Shown here: one piece after another, positions 46,883 through 55,224 of the stretch | Position numbering within the stretch: the first letter of the stretch is position 1 | Layout: each line of letters starts with the position of its first letter | Assembly: GCF_017355935.1 (NCBI RefSeq) | Contig: NZ_JAFIQT010000001.1 | Location: 2,046,001-2,110,000, forward strand | Length of the DNA: 64,000 nucleotides | Source: Telluribacter humicola | GTDB taxonomy: Bacteria > Bacteroidota > Bacteroidia > Cytophagales > Spirosomataceae | Direction of reading: 5' to 3' | Position numbers and translations under genes: made by a program | Notes under the pieces: model-generated | What the model was told of the DNA's origin: nothing | Seen by the model: the letters and a program-made list of their open reading frames with translations, nothing else | Database searches by the model: none

Positions 46883-48682
46883 ATGTTATCAAGGCGTATA
46901 TACTGGAATATTAAAAATTTTGCGAACAGAGCGTTAAAAAGGTTTCACAACCTTTTTGAAGATATTACTTTCTATATAAGCATATTCGTATTCCTGCTCA
47001 TTGTTTATGATGTAGGTTTTGCGCATGTAATCGGGTATATATATTTTGCTAGCCTCTATCTGTTGTACCTGGTCAGTTTTACCATCACCTCAGCACTGCG
47101 TACAATCCGTTACCCTCCTGAAAGGAGATCTACCCGTCGGGCGCTGTGGTTCCTTAATTTTCTGCTGGCCTGTTTCTGTATTTATAAGTACAGCATCATT
47201 CAGAGCAGTCCTGACTTCAACTCCCTGAGCTACTATGGGGGCTTGCTGCTATGTTTTGTTTTGATCCTGCTGGACTCCTCCCGTAAGGTACTGGCGGTGT
47301 ATACACTAGGCTTCAATCCGGCGCTGGCTTTCGTGCTGAGTTTTATCCTGCTGTCCTTCATGGGATGTGGGTTACTGCTCCTGCCCAGAGCTACTGTACA
47401 CGGTATTTCATTTACGGATGCCTTGTTTACGTCGGTCAGCGCCGTATGCGTGACTGGACTGACTACCCTGGACACTGCTACGGAGTTTACACGGCTTGGT
47501 AAGTTTTTTATCCTGTGCCTGATTCAGTTGGGCGGTCTAGGAATCCTCTCATTTACAAGTTTTCTGGGCTATCTCTATAAGGGTGGATTTTCACTGCAGA
47601 ATCAACTCTTTCTCCGGGAGTACGTGACGGCTGAGAAGGTAAGCGATACATTCAGGTCGCTTTCGCAAGTCATTGTTATCACGTTGCTGGTAGAAGCACT
47701 GGGGGCTTTGGGTATCTTTCTAACCGTAGATACGTCACTATTCGATACAACGGGCGAGCAGGTTAGATTTTCGATATTTCATTCTGTGTCAGCCTTTTGT
47801 AACGCGGGTTTTTCTACAACTCCCAGTGGACTCTTTAACCCGGCTTTGAGTTCGGATTATGATTTTCAGCTTATCATCTGTGCATTAGTCATAATAGGTG
47901 GTATTGGGTACCCGATCATCGTTGATTTTTATAAATACACCAGGCACTATGTGTCGCAGACATATAGCTGGATCAGGTTTGGAAGGTCTATCAGCCACCT
48001 TCCGCGTACGGTCAGTGCAAATACCGCAATTGTAATCAAGACGACGATCATACTACTGATAGGCGGATTCATTACTTTTTTTATCACAGAGTACTACGGT
48101 ATACTCTATGACCATGAGACGTTGGAAGGGAAGCTCACTACTGCATTTTTTGGAGCCGTTACGCCCCGTACGGCTGGTTTTAATACCTTTGATTTGAGCC
48201 TGATGCAGCCGGCTACTATACTGGTGTACCTGCTCCTGATGTGGATCGGTGCTTCGCCGGCCTCTACGGGTGGCGGGGTCAAAACGTCTACTTTTGCCAT
48301 AGCGGTACTGAATATATTGAGTCTGGCTAAGGGAAAAGACCGGGTAGAGATACGTCGCCGCGAAATAGCCAATGAATCAGTACGTCGGGCGTTTGCTATC
48401 ATAGCTCTGTCCTTACTGGTCATAGGTCCGGCTATCCTGATCATTACCGTGCTGGAGCCGGAAAAACTGCTGATCAACGTAGCTTTTGAATGTTTTTCGG
48501 CTTTCAGTACCGTTGGGCTTACGCTGGGCATCACGCCACTGCTGTCCGATACGGCTAAGATTGTCCTGGTGGTAGTTATGTTTATCGGGCGGGTGGGTAC
48601 TTTTACCTTATTTGTAGCCTTCTCGAGAAGGACTCTGGCTAAGAACTATCATTACCCCAAGGAGACCATTTTTATAAGCTAA
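46883..48682 (+). CDS. TrkH/KtrB-family potassium uptake protein
   Basis: Integral membrane K+ transporter of 599 aa. An N-terminal extension with about three to four TM segments (residues about 30-160) precedes the four M1-P-M2 repeats. The filter loops can be seen as SVSAVCVTGLTTLD, SVSAFCNAGFSTTP, AVTPRTAGFNTFD and FSAFSTVGLTLG, each with the key Gly. It would act with the cytoplasmic NAD-binding TrkA subunit encoded 84 nt downstream. The operon would support K+ accumulation, complementing the KirBac channel at 28.4 kb. Confidence 0.92.
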   Translation: MLSRRIYWNIKNFANRALKRFHNLFEDITFYISIFVFLLIVYDVGFAHVIGYIYFASLYLLYLVSFTITSALRTIRYPPERRSTRRALWFLNFLLACFCIYKYSIIQSSPDFNSLSYYGGLLLCFVLILLDSSRKVLAVYTLGFNPALAFVLSFILLSFMGCGLLLLPRATVHGISFTDALFTSVSAVCVTGLTTLDTATEFTRLGKFFILCLIQLGGLGILSFTSFLGYLYKGGFSLQNQLFLREYVTAEKVSDTFRSLSQVIVITLLVEALGALGIFLTVDTSLFDTTGEQVRFSIFHSVSAFCNAGFSTTPSGLFNPALSSDYDFQLIICALVIIGGIGYPIIVDFYKYTRHYVSQTYSWIRFGRSISHLPRTVSANTAIVIKTTIILLIGGFITFFITEYYGILYDHETLEGKLTTAFFGAVTPRTAGFNTFDLSLMQPATILVYLLLMWIGASPASTGGGVKTSTFAIAVLNILSLAKGKDRVEIRRREIANESVRRAFAIIALSLLVIGPAILIITVLEPEKLLINVAFECFSAFSTVGLTLGITPLLSDTAKIVLVVVMFIGRVGTFTLFVAFSRRTLAKNYHYPKETIFIS

Positions 48683-48766
48683 TAACAGTATGGGGAGCAG
48701 GGGCGTTTTAGTAGTAATGCAGGATGCCATTCGGCATATCCTGGCTTTTATATTGACAATACGAAT

Positions 48767-49450
48767 ATGAAATTTCTAGTAGTGGGCCTCGGTAACTTCG
48801 GGGCCGCCCTGTCCATGAAGCTTACTTCGATGGGGCATGAAGTAATAGGGGTCGATATTAACATGAGTAAAGTCGAGGCTCTCAAGGACAAGATTACCCA
48901 TACGGTAGCCATGGACCTTACCGACTTGCAGAATCTTAATTCCCTTCCCCTTAAAGAAATGGATGTGGTAGTAGTAGCCATTGGGGAGGACTTTGCGGCT
49001 TCGGTACTGGTGACGGCTCTCCTGAAGCAGTCGAAGGTCAAGAAGCTGATCGGAAGGGCCATCAACGATACACACCGGACAGTAATAGAGGCCCTGGGAG
49101 TGGATGAGTTACTGCTGCCCGAGCAGGACTCGGCCGAGAAGGTAGCCAAACGGTTGACCATCCCTATGGTAGAAAACTCCTACGAGATTTGCGATGAATC
49201 GGCTATGCTCGAACTACGGATACCACAGCGTTTTTACTACCAGCGACTGTCCGAGACTGGCTTTACCCGTTCCAGCAATCTGAAAGTGGTGGCCTATGTC
49301 CACGTAGAGAATGAAAAGAGCCTTCTGGGACACGCGCGTAAGGTCAAGAAGCTGGAACTGGATGTACACCCGGACAAGGAGCTTAAGCCCGGCGACCACC
49401 TGATCCTGATCGGTAATGTAAAGGAGCTAAAACGAATACTGGCCAAGTAG
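48767..49450 (+). CDS. TrkA/KtrA-family potassium channel gating subunit
   Basis: Cytoplasmic RCK protein of 227 aa. The N-terminal Rossmann domain has GLGNFG (residues 7-12) and an acidic residue after beta-2 (GVDINMSKV) for NAD/ATP binding; the RCK-C domain covers about 140-225. It regulates the TrkH-like pore encoded just upstream. Its stop (49448-49450) directly abuts the stop of the convergent CHC2-Toprim gene with no base between, and no terminator is seen. Confidence 0.92.
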   Translation: MKFLVVGLGNFGAALSMKLTSMGHEVIGVDINMSKVEALKDKITHTVAMDLTDLQNLNSLPLKEMDVVVVAIGEDFAASVLVTALLKQSKVKKLIGRAINDTHRTVIEALGVDELLLPEQDSAEKVAKRLTIPMVENSYEICDESAMLELRIPQRFYYQRLSETGFTRSSNLKVVAYVHVENEKSLLGHARKVKKLELDVHPDKELKPGDHLILIGNVKELKRILAK

Positions 49451-50500
49451 CTATTCTTCATCCCTGCGGGTAAAGTACTCATTTACGTCCTTGAAGCCTT
49501 CTTTGACCGAACGGGAGTGGGTACTGATGCCTGATGACTGGAAGATGTCGTGGTAGGCTTTGGCGGCGTGCTGCCCGGCCGGATCATTATCAAACCAGAA
49601 GCATACCTCAAACCGCTGAAACAGCTTTGCCCATTCCCTCTTAAACATAGTTACACTCCCCAGGCTGACGGCCGGGTGCCCCTGCTGGACCAGCGTCATG
49701 CAGTCGAAGGCCCCTTCGGTCAGGTAGATGGTCTGGCCCGTCCTGACTTTGCGCAGCATATCCCCATTGAACAGCGTGATAGGCACTCCGTTGAGGAACT
49801 GGTAGCGGGGAGTTTTGTCAATAGATGAGCCTATAATACGCCCCTGTAGGTAGACAAGCTTTTCTTTCTGGTAGTATGGGATAATGATGCAGTGCTTGTA
49901 AAAAATCAGGTTGTCTTTTTCGTTATACAGCCCACACTCACGTAGGTCAACCATGGCGTACTGTGAGCGTAGGTAGTAGCTGGCCGCGTGGTAGTCTTTG
50001 ATGACGAATATGCCAAAACGACGTAGTGTATAGTCCGTAAAGCCCCGGCTGTGGAGGTAGGCGTAGGCTTGCCTGGATATATCTGTTTCGGGTTGTTCTT
50101 CGCAGTATTTCTTAAATAGTTCGAATATTTCGGTATGCTGTGGCTGGTATACATACACCTTCGTATCGGGTATGTGGTCAGCGGGAATCTGGGGGCGGGG
50201 AGGGGTACGCCGAGGTGGGGGAGTACCTCTGCGTACATAGCCCGATACATATTGGTAGGCCAGTTCGTGCATAGCCGCCTTGTACTCTAGCTGGGTATAG
50301 CCGGCGTAGAAGTGGATAACGTCGCCGCGTTTTCCGCAACCAAAGCAATAGTAGGTATTGGTCTGTGGATACAGGACGAGCGAAGGCGTCTTTTCGTCGT
50401 GAAAGGGACATACAATCTTACGGTGCAGATGTACCTCCATACCCAGGTCCTGCACCACCCGCAGCAGATCTACTTTGCGTACTTCTTCCAGAATATTCAT
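49451..50500 (-). CDS. Compact CHC2 zinc-finger/Toprim primase-like protein
   Basis: Protein of 349 aa with the two marks of DnaG-type primases but far shorter than DnaG (about 600-650 aa). The CHC2 zinc ribbon is CPFH...YCFGCG (C31, H34, C52, C55). A Pro/Arg-rich linker lies at 92-108, then a DnaG-like N-terminal catalytic part (QAYAYLHSRGFTDYTLRRFG), and Toprim at about 255-340 (LTEGAFDCM with E262; WFDNDPAG with D304 and D306). No C-terminal helicase-binding domain is present. It is probably not the main primase. No mobility genes are nearby, so its role is unclear. Confidence 0.82.
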   Translation of the reverse strand: MNILEEVRKVDLLRVVQDLGMEVHLHRKIVCPFHDEKTPSLVLYPQTNTYYCFGCGKRGDVIHFYAGYTQLEYKAAMHELAYQYVSGYVRRGTPPPRRTPPRPQIPADHIPDTKVYVYQPQHTEIFELFKKYCEEQPETDISRQAYAYLHSRGFTDYTLRRFGIFVIKDYHAASYYLRSQYAMVDLRECGLYNEKDNLIFYKHCIIIPYYQKEKLVYLQGRIIGSSIDKTPRYQFLNGVPITLFNGDMLRKVRTGQTIYLTEGAFDCMTLVQQGHPAVSLGSVTMFKREWAKLFQRFEVCFWFDNDPAGQHAAKAYHDIFQSSGISTHSRSVKEGFKDVNEYFTRRDEE

Positions 50501-50563
50501 AAAGACTAAGGTACTAAAAATAGCCCTTGCTCCACAAGATAGATGCTTTCACCCCAAAAAGAG

Positions 50564-50590
50564 AGACCTACGCCATCACGACATAGGTCT
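50564..50590 (-). terminator. Possible terminator of the DUF421/BON operon
   Basis: A 7-bp stem (50564-50570 with 50584-50590), 13-nt loop, followed on the minus strand by CTCTTTTT. It lies 35 nt after the BON gene stop. Confidence 0.55.
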
Positions 50591-50624
50591 TGTTATAAGT
50601 TGTTAAGAGGTACCTCAGAAACAT

Positions 50625-51104
50625 TTACAGTGTAGTCACCTGGAAGATAATGTTTCTGGGTTTAAGGCCCTTAATGGCGGTTAGTAACTCTTCCAACTTT
50701 TTGTTGTCTTTGGCTTTGCCACTCAGCGTCACTATACTATCCATCACATAGGCCTCTACGGCCGGGTACTTCTTCAATACGCTATCCACGCTTGTCTTCA
50801 ACTGATGATCAGTACCTATTACAACCGGTCCTATAGATATATGACTAACGATGTCCTTTACACCATGCACACCTTTTACAGCATCTTCTACGGTCTGTCT
50901 GGCTTTATCGGACGGGCAGATACCATTGATGGTAACAATACCCTCTTCCACTATAAAGGACACCCCATGAAAGCTTCTATCCCTTTGTGATTTAGCGATC
51001 AGATCTGCTTTAAGATCCGCATCTGATGGCTGACAGCTAGTGAGTACTACTTGTAGTAGAGCAAACAGAGCTATTATACTTATTCTATAATTCTTCAATG
51101 ACAT
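50625..51104 (-). CDS. BON-domain lipoprotein
   Basis: Lipoprotein of 159 aa (signal to VLTSC, Cys24). Two BON-like repeats are seen: VSFIVEEGIVTINGICPSD through VKDIVSHISIG (about 46-92), and AVEAYVMDSIVTLSGKA through NIIFQVTTL (about 114-159). BON domains are thought to bind phospholipid or stabilise membranes in osmotic or envelope stress, as in OsmY. It is the last gene behind two DUF421 membrane proteins, about 46 nt after the restored end of the nearer one, which suggests a shared envelope role. Confidence 0.85.
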   Translation of the reverse strand: MSLKNYRISIIALFALLQVVLTSCQPSDADLKADLIAKSQRDRSFHGVSFIVEEGIVTINGICPSDKARQTVEDAVKGVHGVKDIVSHISIGPVVIGTDHQLKTSVDSVLKKYPAVEAYVMDSIVTLSGKAKDNKKLEELLTAIKGLKPRNIIFQVTTL

Positions 51105-51158
51105 GGCTTATATATGCGTTGGTCTTTTAATCTATAAATTGGGACTGAGGCTATCGGT

Positions 51159-51851
51159 CTATATGTGCCTTAGTCCATTCAGTCTTTCCACAGTTGGGAC
51201 AACGGGTGTGGCCATTGGATGTACTGTTATCCGGCATTCCTGCACCGCAGACACTGCAAATAGTGATATCCGTTGGTTCAGCTTCTCATTTATAAACTCC
51301 TTGTCCCAGAACGGAAGGGCTACCAGGCCCGGCACCGGTTTGTCGTGCATGATAGTGGAGAAATTACCATCTGCCTCAAGGTACATCCTCTTTAAATAGC
51401 CCAAGTGGGGCAGGTTTTTGGAGCGCAACTCGGTAAAGAGTCTTTCCCGGCTAATCAGTACCTTTTCCATACTATCTATGTTCATGACAGACTCATCTAC
51501 AAGTATATCAATGACCCCTTGAGTGATTTGCTCGAAGTGCTGGTGATGCAGGCTATACTTGGCAATAAGTCTGGTGATTCCTACTACCACGGCGGCACAA
51601 ATAAAAGCAGGTAGCATCCCTCTGTCTGCGACCAATATCGGAACCCCGATGGCAGAAGCCAGCGCGACCATAGCACTCATTTCCAACCGGCTGATCTGCT
51701 TTGACATTCTTTTACCTAATGCCCGCATACACACCATCAGGAGTATGTACACAAGGAAGGTACGTATCACTATTTCTATATAAAATACAGCGGGTACTTC
51801 ACCCATTATAATCCTGCCCCAGTCACTGAGGCTTATATTATCTGGCATCAT
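51159..51851 (-). CDS. DUF421 (YetF-like) membrane protein, C-terminal zinc ribbon lost by frameshift
   Basis: Membrane protein of 230 aa as read. Three N-terminal TM segments (about 22-88) carry the DUF421 marks LGKRMSKQISRLEMSAMVALA and VPILVADRG, and the cytoplasmic domain follows (ITQGVIDILVDESV, LRSKNLPHLGYLKRMYLEADG, in part). After about residue 195 the frame leaves the family. One extra C in the CC at 51270-51271 would instead give DITICSVCG, then HTRCPNCGKTEWTKAH and a TAG at 51151-51153, matching the tail of the paralogue upstream. It lies 5 nt after that paralogue. DUF421 function is unknown. Confidence 0.85.
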   Translation of the reverse strand: MMPDNISLSDWGRIIMGEVPAVFYIEIVIRTFLVYILLMVCMRALGKRMSKQISRLEMSAMVALASAIGVPILVADRGMLPAFICAAVVVGITRLIAKYSLHHQHFEQITQGVIDILVDESVMNIDSMEKVLISRERLFTELRSKNLPHLGYLKRMYLEADGNFSTIMHDKPVPGLVALPFWDKEFINEKLNQRISLFAVSAVQECRITVHPMATPVVPTVERLNGLRHI

Positions 51852-51856
51852 ATATT

Positions 51857-52576
51857 TCAGGCATTAACTTGTTCCACTTTTTTACTGGTATGATAGGCTT
51901 TGCTCCAGTCAGTCTTTCTGCAATTGTCACACTGTTCATGAGCATCCATAACCTCCTGTACATGACCACAATTGCAACAGGCTTTCAGAGGGTCATCAAG
52001 CTCCGTATAGATTTCTTTAATAGATTGATCAAACTGGGGAAACAGAGGCAAACCTGGTTTGTCATCAGCTTCTTTAAATACGGTGAGGGCACCACATCCT
52101 TCCAGGTAGGCTCGCTTCACTTTGCCGAGGTTGTTAATGTCTTTCTGGCGAAGCAGGGCGTACAACTGCTGATGTGATATCAGGTTTTTTTCAAGCTCTT
52201 CAACGACTATTTTCCCATCTTTCACAAGCATGGACATCTTACCTTGTGTCACCTCTTCAATCCGATGATTTTTAACTGTCCAAAGGTTAAACAGCCGCTG
52301 AAAAGCCAGAGCGCAAATCAGGGCAAGTACACCAAAAAGAATACCCCTGTCAGGAAGCTGCATGATGGGTGAAACAATAGCACCAAGCGAAATCAGGACG
52401 GCCATTTCAGTAAGTGTTATCTGGCCTGACATCCTTTTCCCCATCAACCTGACGGCTAGCAGCAAAAACAAGTATATAAGGACGGTTCGTATTACTACTT
52501 CAATCATAAACTCTGGCGTAGTTTGTCCAATAAGCCAGCGTTTTATATCACCAAGATGAATTTCTTCTTTCTTCAT
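51857..52576 (-). CDS. DUF421 (YetF-like) membrane protein with C-terminal zinc ribbon
   Basis: Membrane protein of 239 aa. Three TM helices (about 26-95) include LMGKRMSGQITLTEMAVLIS and IMQLPDRG; the cytoplasmic DUF421 domain follows (VTQGKMSMLVKDGKIVVEEL, LLRQKDINNLGKVKRAYLEG). The last 45 residues hold two CxxC knuckles (CNCG and CDNC) spaced like a zinc ribbon, which I do not recall as a general part of this family. It is first in the operon DUF421-DUF421-BON. The two paralogues share the layout but differ throughout, so the duplication is old. The 294-nt upstream gap holds no gene I can support. Confidence 0.87.
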   Translation of the reverse strand: MKKEEIHLGDIKRWLIGQTTPEFMIEVVIRTVLIYLFLLLAVRLMGKRMSGQITLTEMAVLISLGAIVSPIMQLPDRGILFGVLALICALAFQRLFNLWTVKNHRIEEVTQGKMSMLVKDGKIVVEELEKNLISHQQLYALLRQKDINNLGKVKRAYLEGCGALTVFKEADDKPGLPLFPQFDQSIKEIYTELDDPLKACCNCGHVQEVMDAHEQCDNCRKTDWSKAYHTSKKVEQVNA

Positions 52577-52888
52577 ATATCTATATTTTTCATATACTTA
52601 GTAGTTTCAAATAAATGAGCCAGAAATTGGAGCTCCATCTGCATTTCACTGTATAATCATATATGTACTTTCCAAAATATAAAGTAAGTGTAACTCTTCA
52701 TAGACATAAGGGTTATCTGAGTATCATGCTTTAGTTACCTATATTGTAGTAGGAGGCATGTTTTACTATACTTCTGTGGAGTAGTATTCACATATACGTA
52801 ACTGCATTTTACCCCATAGTAAAGATATATTTAATTTATTCTGAGTAACTTATATCCAATTTGTAGACAAGTGCTTATATCATTCTCA

Positions 52889-53545
52889 ATGAAAAATATC
52901 TTCTTCCTGATTCTCTTCTCCGGCTGGTTTATCGTCCCCGGCGCAGCTCTTGATCTAAGCGATAGTACCCGCCACCCTAAGTTACGTGGAGTTGTACTGA
53001 AGGTAGCACCTATGGAGTACCTGATCAATCAATACCCTACCATCACACTTGGGACAGAGTTACTACTGGCGAGTAGGTTTGGTGTACAGGGAGAGTTTGG
53101 ACTGGGGTACCCCTCTTTTATGGCCGAGATAGGAGCCCAAAAAAAGACCTGGCTCTACCGGGTTGAAGCACGACATTATAGCCGACCCCATTTTTCCAGG
53201 AAAGTAAGGGGATATGGCGCTGTCGAATTACTTCAGAAGAATTCCAATGAGTTCAGAATGCAATCGCCCTTTGGAGCAGGCGTCGAGGAGGAATCATTTA
53301 ATTATTCTTTGCGCAGAGAAGTGTATGATTTAAGGGCAAAGGCAGGCTTGCAGCGGATGGGAGTCGTCTGGGTATGGGATATATTTATTGGCTTTGGAGT
53401 ACGTCGTATTGCTGCCTGGAACGAGGGTACCGGAGGGCGGCACGTCCACTACAATGGAGGAATGTTTGCACAAGGTCCGGGTAAGTATACAAATATCTAT
53501 CCGGCTTTAGGATGTAAGGTAGGCTGGCTCCTTTTCAGGAAGTAG
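52889..53545 (+). CDS. Secreted outer-membrane-type protein of unknown function
   Basis: Exported protein of 218 aa; I start at the ATG at 52889 (MKNIFFLILFSGWFIVPGAA), which begins the signal peptide directly, six codons after another possible Met. The mature part looks like a small beta-barrel: alternating strands such as TLGTELLLASRFGVQGEFGLG, YRVEARHYSRPH, RGYGAVELLQ and LGCKVGWLLFRK, whose terminal residues are compatible with an outer-membrane protein. It recalls DUF3575-like proteins, but I cannot confirm the family. It is monocistronic, convergent with the ATP synthase operon, and ends at a shared terminator. Confidence 0.7.
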   Translation: MKNIFFLILFSGWFIVPGAALDLSDSTRHPKLRGVVLKVAPMEYLINQYPTITLGTELLLASRFGVQGEFGLGYPSFMAEIGAQKKTWLYRVEARHYSRPHFSRKVRGYGAVELLQKNSNEFRMQSPFGAGVEEESFNYSLRREVYDLRAKAGLQRMGVVWVWDIFIGFGVRRIAAWNEGTGGRHVHYNGGMFAQGPGKYTNIYPALGCKVGWLLFRK

Positions 53546-53564
53546 GTCAACAGACATCACAAAA

Positions 53565-53595
53565 AAAGACCCTGCCGCAAAGCAGCAGGGTCTTT
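53565..53595. terminator. Bidirectional terminator closing the ATP synthase operon
   Basis: An 11-bp perfect stem (53565-53575 with 53585-53595) with A7 on the left and a T-rich right side, 30-60 nt after the atpH stop on the minus strand and 20 nt after the plus-strand gene at 52889. Confidence 0.88.
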
Positions 53596-53624
53596 CCAAA
53601 TTATACAGATAAAAAATGAAATTT

Positions 53625-54161
53625 TTAGCCTATAAGCTCTAGTTTCAGATTGTTGAGTCGGCTGCGGATTGAAGCATCAATCTGACGGTCTCCAACCCGG
53701 AGAACATATCCTCCAATTAGTTGTGGATCAATTTTTTCTTCCAGTTCAACGGTCTTACCAGTAGCTTCTGCAACTATCTGATTGAATTGCTGACGCAGCT
53801 CGGCTGTAAGGGGAGTAGTAGTTATTACTGTGGCTCTCTGTATTCCCTTATACTGGTTATATATATTGATATACTCATCGGCTATAGCATCAAGAATAGA
53901 TTCCCGGTTCTTCTGGGTAATGATCTTGAAGATAGTAAATGAAACCGGATCAACCTTGTCCTGGAACAAACCTTTCAGAATACCCAGCTTCTTTTCGTGA
54001 CGTACCACCGGGCTACTTAGGGCAAGCATGAGCGCTCTGTTCTCATTGGCGGTATTCCTGAAAAGCTGCATATCCTTATACACAGTCTCTATAACACCTT
54101 TTTCCTGGGCCAGGTCGATCAGTGATTGAGCGTATCGTGTTGCAACGGCAGCTATTGACAT
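53625..54161 (-). CDS. atpH: ATP synthase F1 subunit delta
   Basis: Peripheral stalk subunit of 178 aa that links F1 to the b subunits. VATRYAQSLIDLAQEKGVIE at the start, the FKIITQKNRESILDAIADEY middle and the C-terminal LRVGDRQIDASIRSRLNNLK are all OSCP/delta family signatures. It lies 84 nt after atpF and is the last gene in this operon; a terminator follows, and atpA/atpG are not found downstream as they usually are. Confidence 0.95.
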   Translation of the reverse strand: MSIAAVATRYAQSLIDLAQEKGVIETVYKDMQLFRNTANENRALMLALSSPVVRHEKKLGILKGLFQDKVDPVSFTIFKIITQKNRESILDAIADEYINIYNQYKGIQRATVITTTPLTAELRQQFNQIVAEATGKTVELEEKIDPQLIGGYVLRVGDRQIDASIRSRLNNLKLELIG

Positions 54162-54245
54162 CTTATTTTATTTTTGAATGAAGGTACGGGTCGTACTTCA
54201 CGTAGTTTGGTTGTATACATTTCGCCTTTCGGGGGCAGGGGAATC

Positions 54246-54740
54246 TTAGTTCATACGGGCGTTAGAAGCCAGTTCAGCTACCAGTTTTTCCTGTGAAGCC
54301 TTATCGCTCAATTCGCGACGCAGAACCTGCTCAGCAATCTGAAGGGAAAGGGTTGCCACCTCTTTCTTCATCTGGCTGATAGCGGCCTGCTGCTCATTAC
54401 GAATTGTTTCGCGGGCGCTTTCAAGTACTTTCTGACCTTCCACAGTTGCTTTTTCACGAGCTTCGGCAATCATATGGTCAGCGGCATCTTTAGCCTCCCG
54501 GATAATACGGTCACGGGCAGCGTTTGCTTCGGCCAACTGCTTGGCGTTATCAGCCTGCAGCTTAACCATCTCGGCTTTGGTTTGTTGAGCCAGGTCTAGG
54601 GCACTCTGTATTTCGTGTTCACGGTCTTTGAGTCCGGCAATAATGGGTTTCCAGGCATACGCACGAAGAACCACTACCAGCAACAGAAATACCACCAGCA
54701 TCCAGAACAAAAGACCAATGGCGGGGGTAAGCAATGACAT
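54246..54740 (-). CDS. atpF: ATP synthase F0 subunit b
   Basis: Membrane-anchored stator subunit of 164 aa. One N-terminal TM helix (PAIGLLFWMLVVFLLLVVVL) is followed by a long, charged, Ala/Glu/Lys-rich coiled coil (about 35-160) that forms the peripheral stalk dimer. WKPIIAGLKDREHEIQSALD marks the family. It comes 220 nt after atpE, an unusually long gap for this operon that contains a hairpin. Confidence 0.95.
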   Translation of the reverse strand: MSLLTPAIGLLFWMLVVFLLLVVVLRAYAWKPIIAGLKDREHEIQSALDLAQQTKAEMVKLQADNAKQLAEANAARDRIIREAKDAADHMIAEAREKATVEGQKVLESARETIRNEQQAAISQMKKEVATLSLQIAEQVLRRELSDKASQEKLVAELASNARMN

Positions 54741-54875
54741 AGCTTTTAAGGATTTTAAAGTGTAAAGTTATATTATTTGGCAGGCGGGGACCAGGTAGTT
54801 ACTCTATAAGAGTGAAAAGTACAGGTTACACCCTGTCGACCGCTGAGTATTCCTAACCTTTTGTTTTTAAATAAG

Positions 54876-54902
54876 TCCGTGAGGGCCTAATGCCCCCACG
54901 GA
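54876..54902 (-). promoter_or_regulatory. Intercistronic hairpin between atpE and atpF
   Basis: A stem of 6 + 4 bp with one mismatch (54876-54886 with 54892-54902) and a CTAAT loop lies about 60 nt after the atpE stop on the minus strand. It lacks a T run in that direction, so it may stabilise the atpE mRNA 3' end or reduce read-through, which would favour c-ring expression. Confidence 0.5.
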
Positions 54903-54960
54903 ATGTTTTTTGCCACTTCATCGCCTAATGCAGATGAAGCTCAGGCCTCTTGATCTGTTA

Positions 54961-55224
54961 TTACAGATTGAAAGAGATAAGCAGACAGATAACGGCTGCA
55001 AACAGAGCCACCGCCTCAATAAGAGCTGCGATTACAAGCATAGCAGTCTGGATACGACCAGCAGCCTCAGGCTGACGGGCGATACCTTCCATAGCGCTAC
55101 CACCGATGCGACCGATACCAAGACCAGCACCCAATACAGCAAGACCAGCACCAAGACCAGCACCCATTACAGCAAGACCTACACCGTTCTGCTCAGCAGC
55201 TTGAAGCAAAATTTGAAGCAACAT
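54961..55224 (-). CDS. atpE: ATP synthase F0 subunit c
   Basis: Proteolipid of 87 aa with two TM helices joined by the polar loop ARQPEA. The first helix is Gly-rich (GAGLGAGLAVLGAGLGIG), and the ion-binding carboxylate is E70 in ALIEAVALF. The typical Na+ ligand set (Gln in helix 1 and Ser/Thr beside the Glu) is not present, so the ring probably moves protons. It lies between atpB and atpF, with a long gap and hairpin before atpF. Confidence 0.95.
   Translation of the reverse strand: MLLQILLQAAEQNGVGLAVMGAGLGAGLAVLGAGLGIGRIGGSAMEGIARQPEAAGRIQTAMLVIAALIEAVALFAAVICLLISFNL

Noticed and set aside
49451-50500. Primase-like gene as evidence for a plasmid or prophage
   Set aside because: No integrase, relaxase, portal or capsid genes and no att-like repeats are nearby; flanking genes are chromosomal in type.
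52757-52783. Eight-codon frame just after an AGGAGG word
   Set aside because: The AGGAGG is one base from the ATG, too close to act as a ribosome-binding site, and the peptide is trivial.
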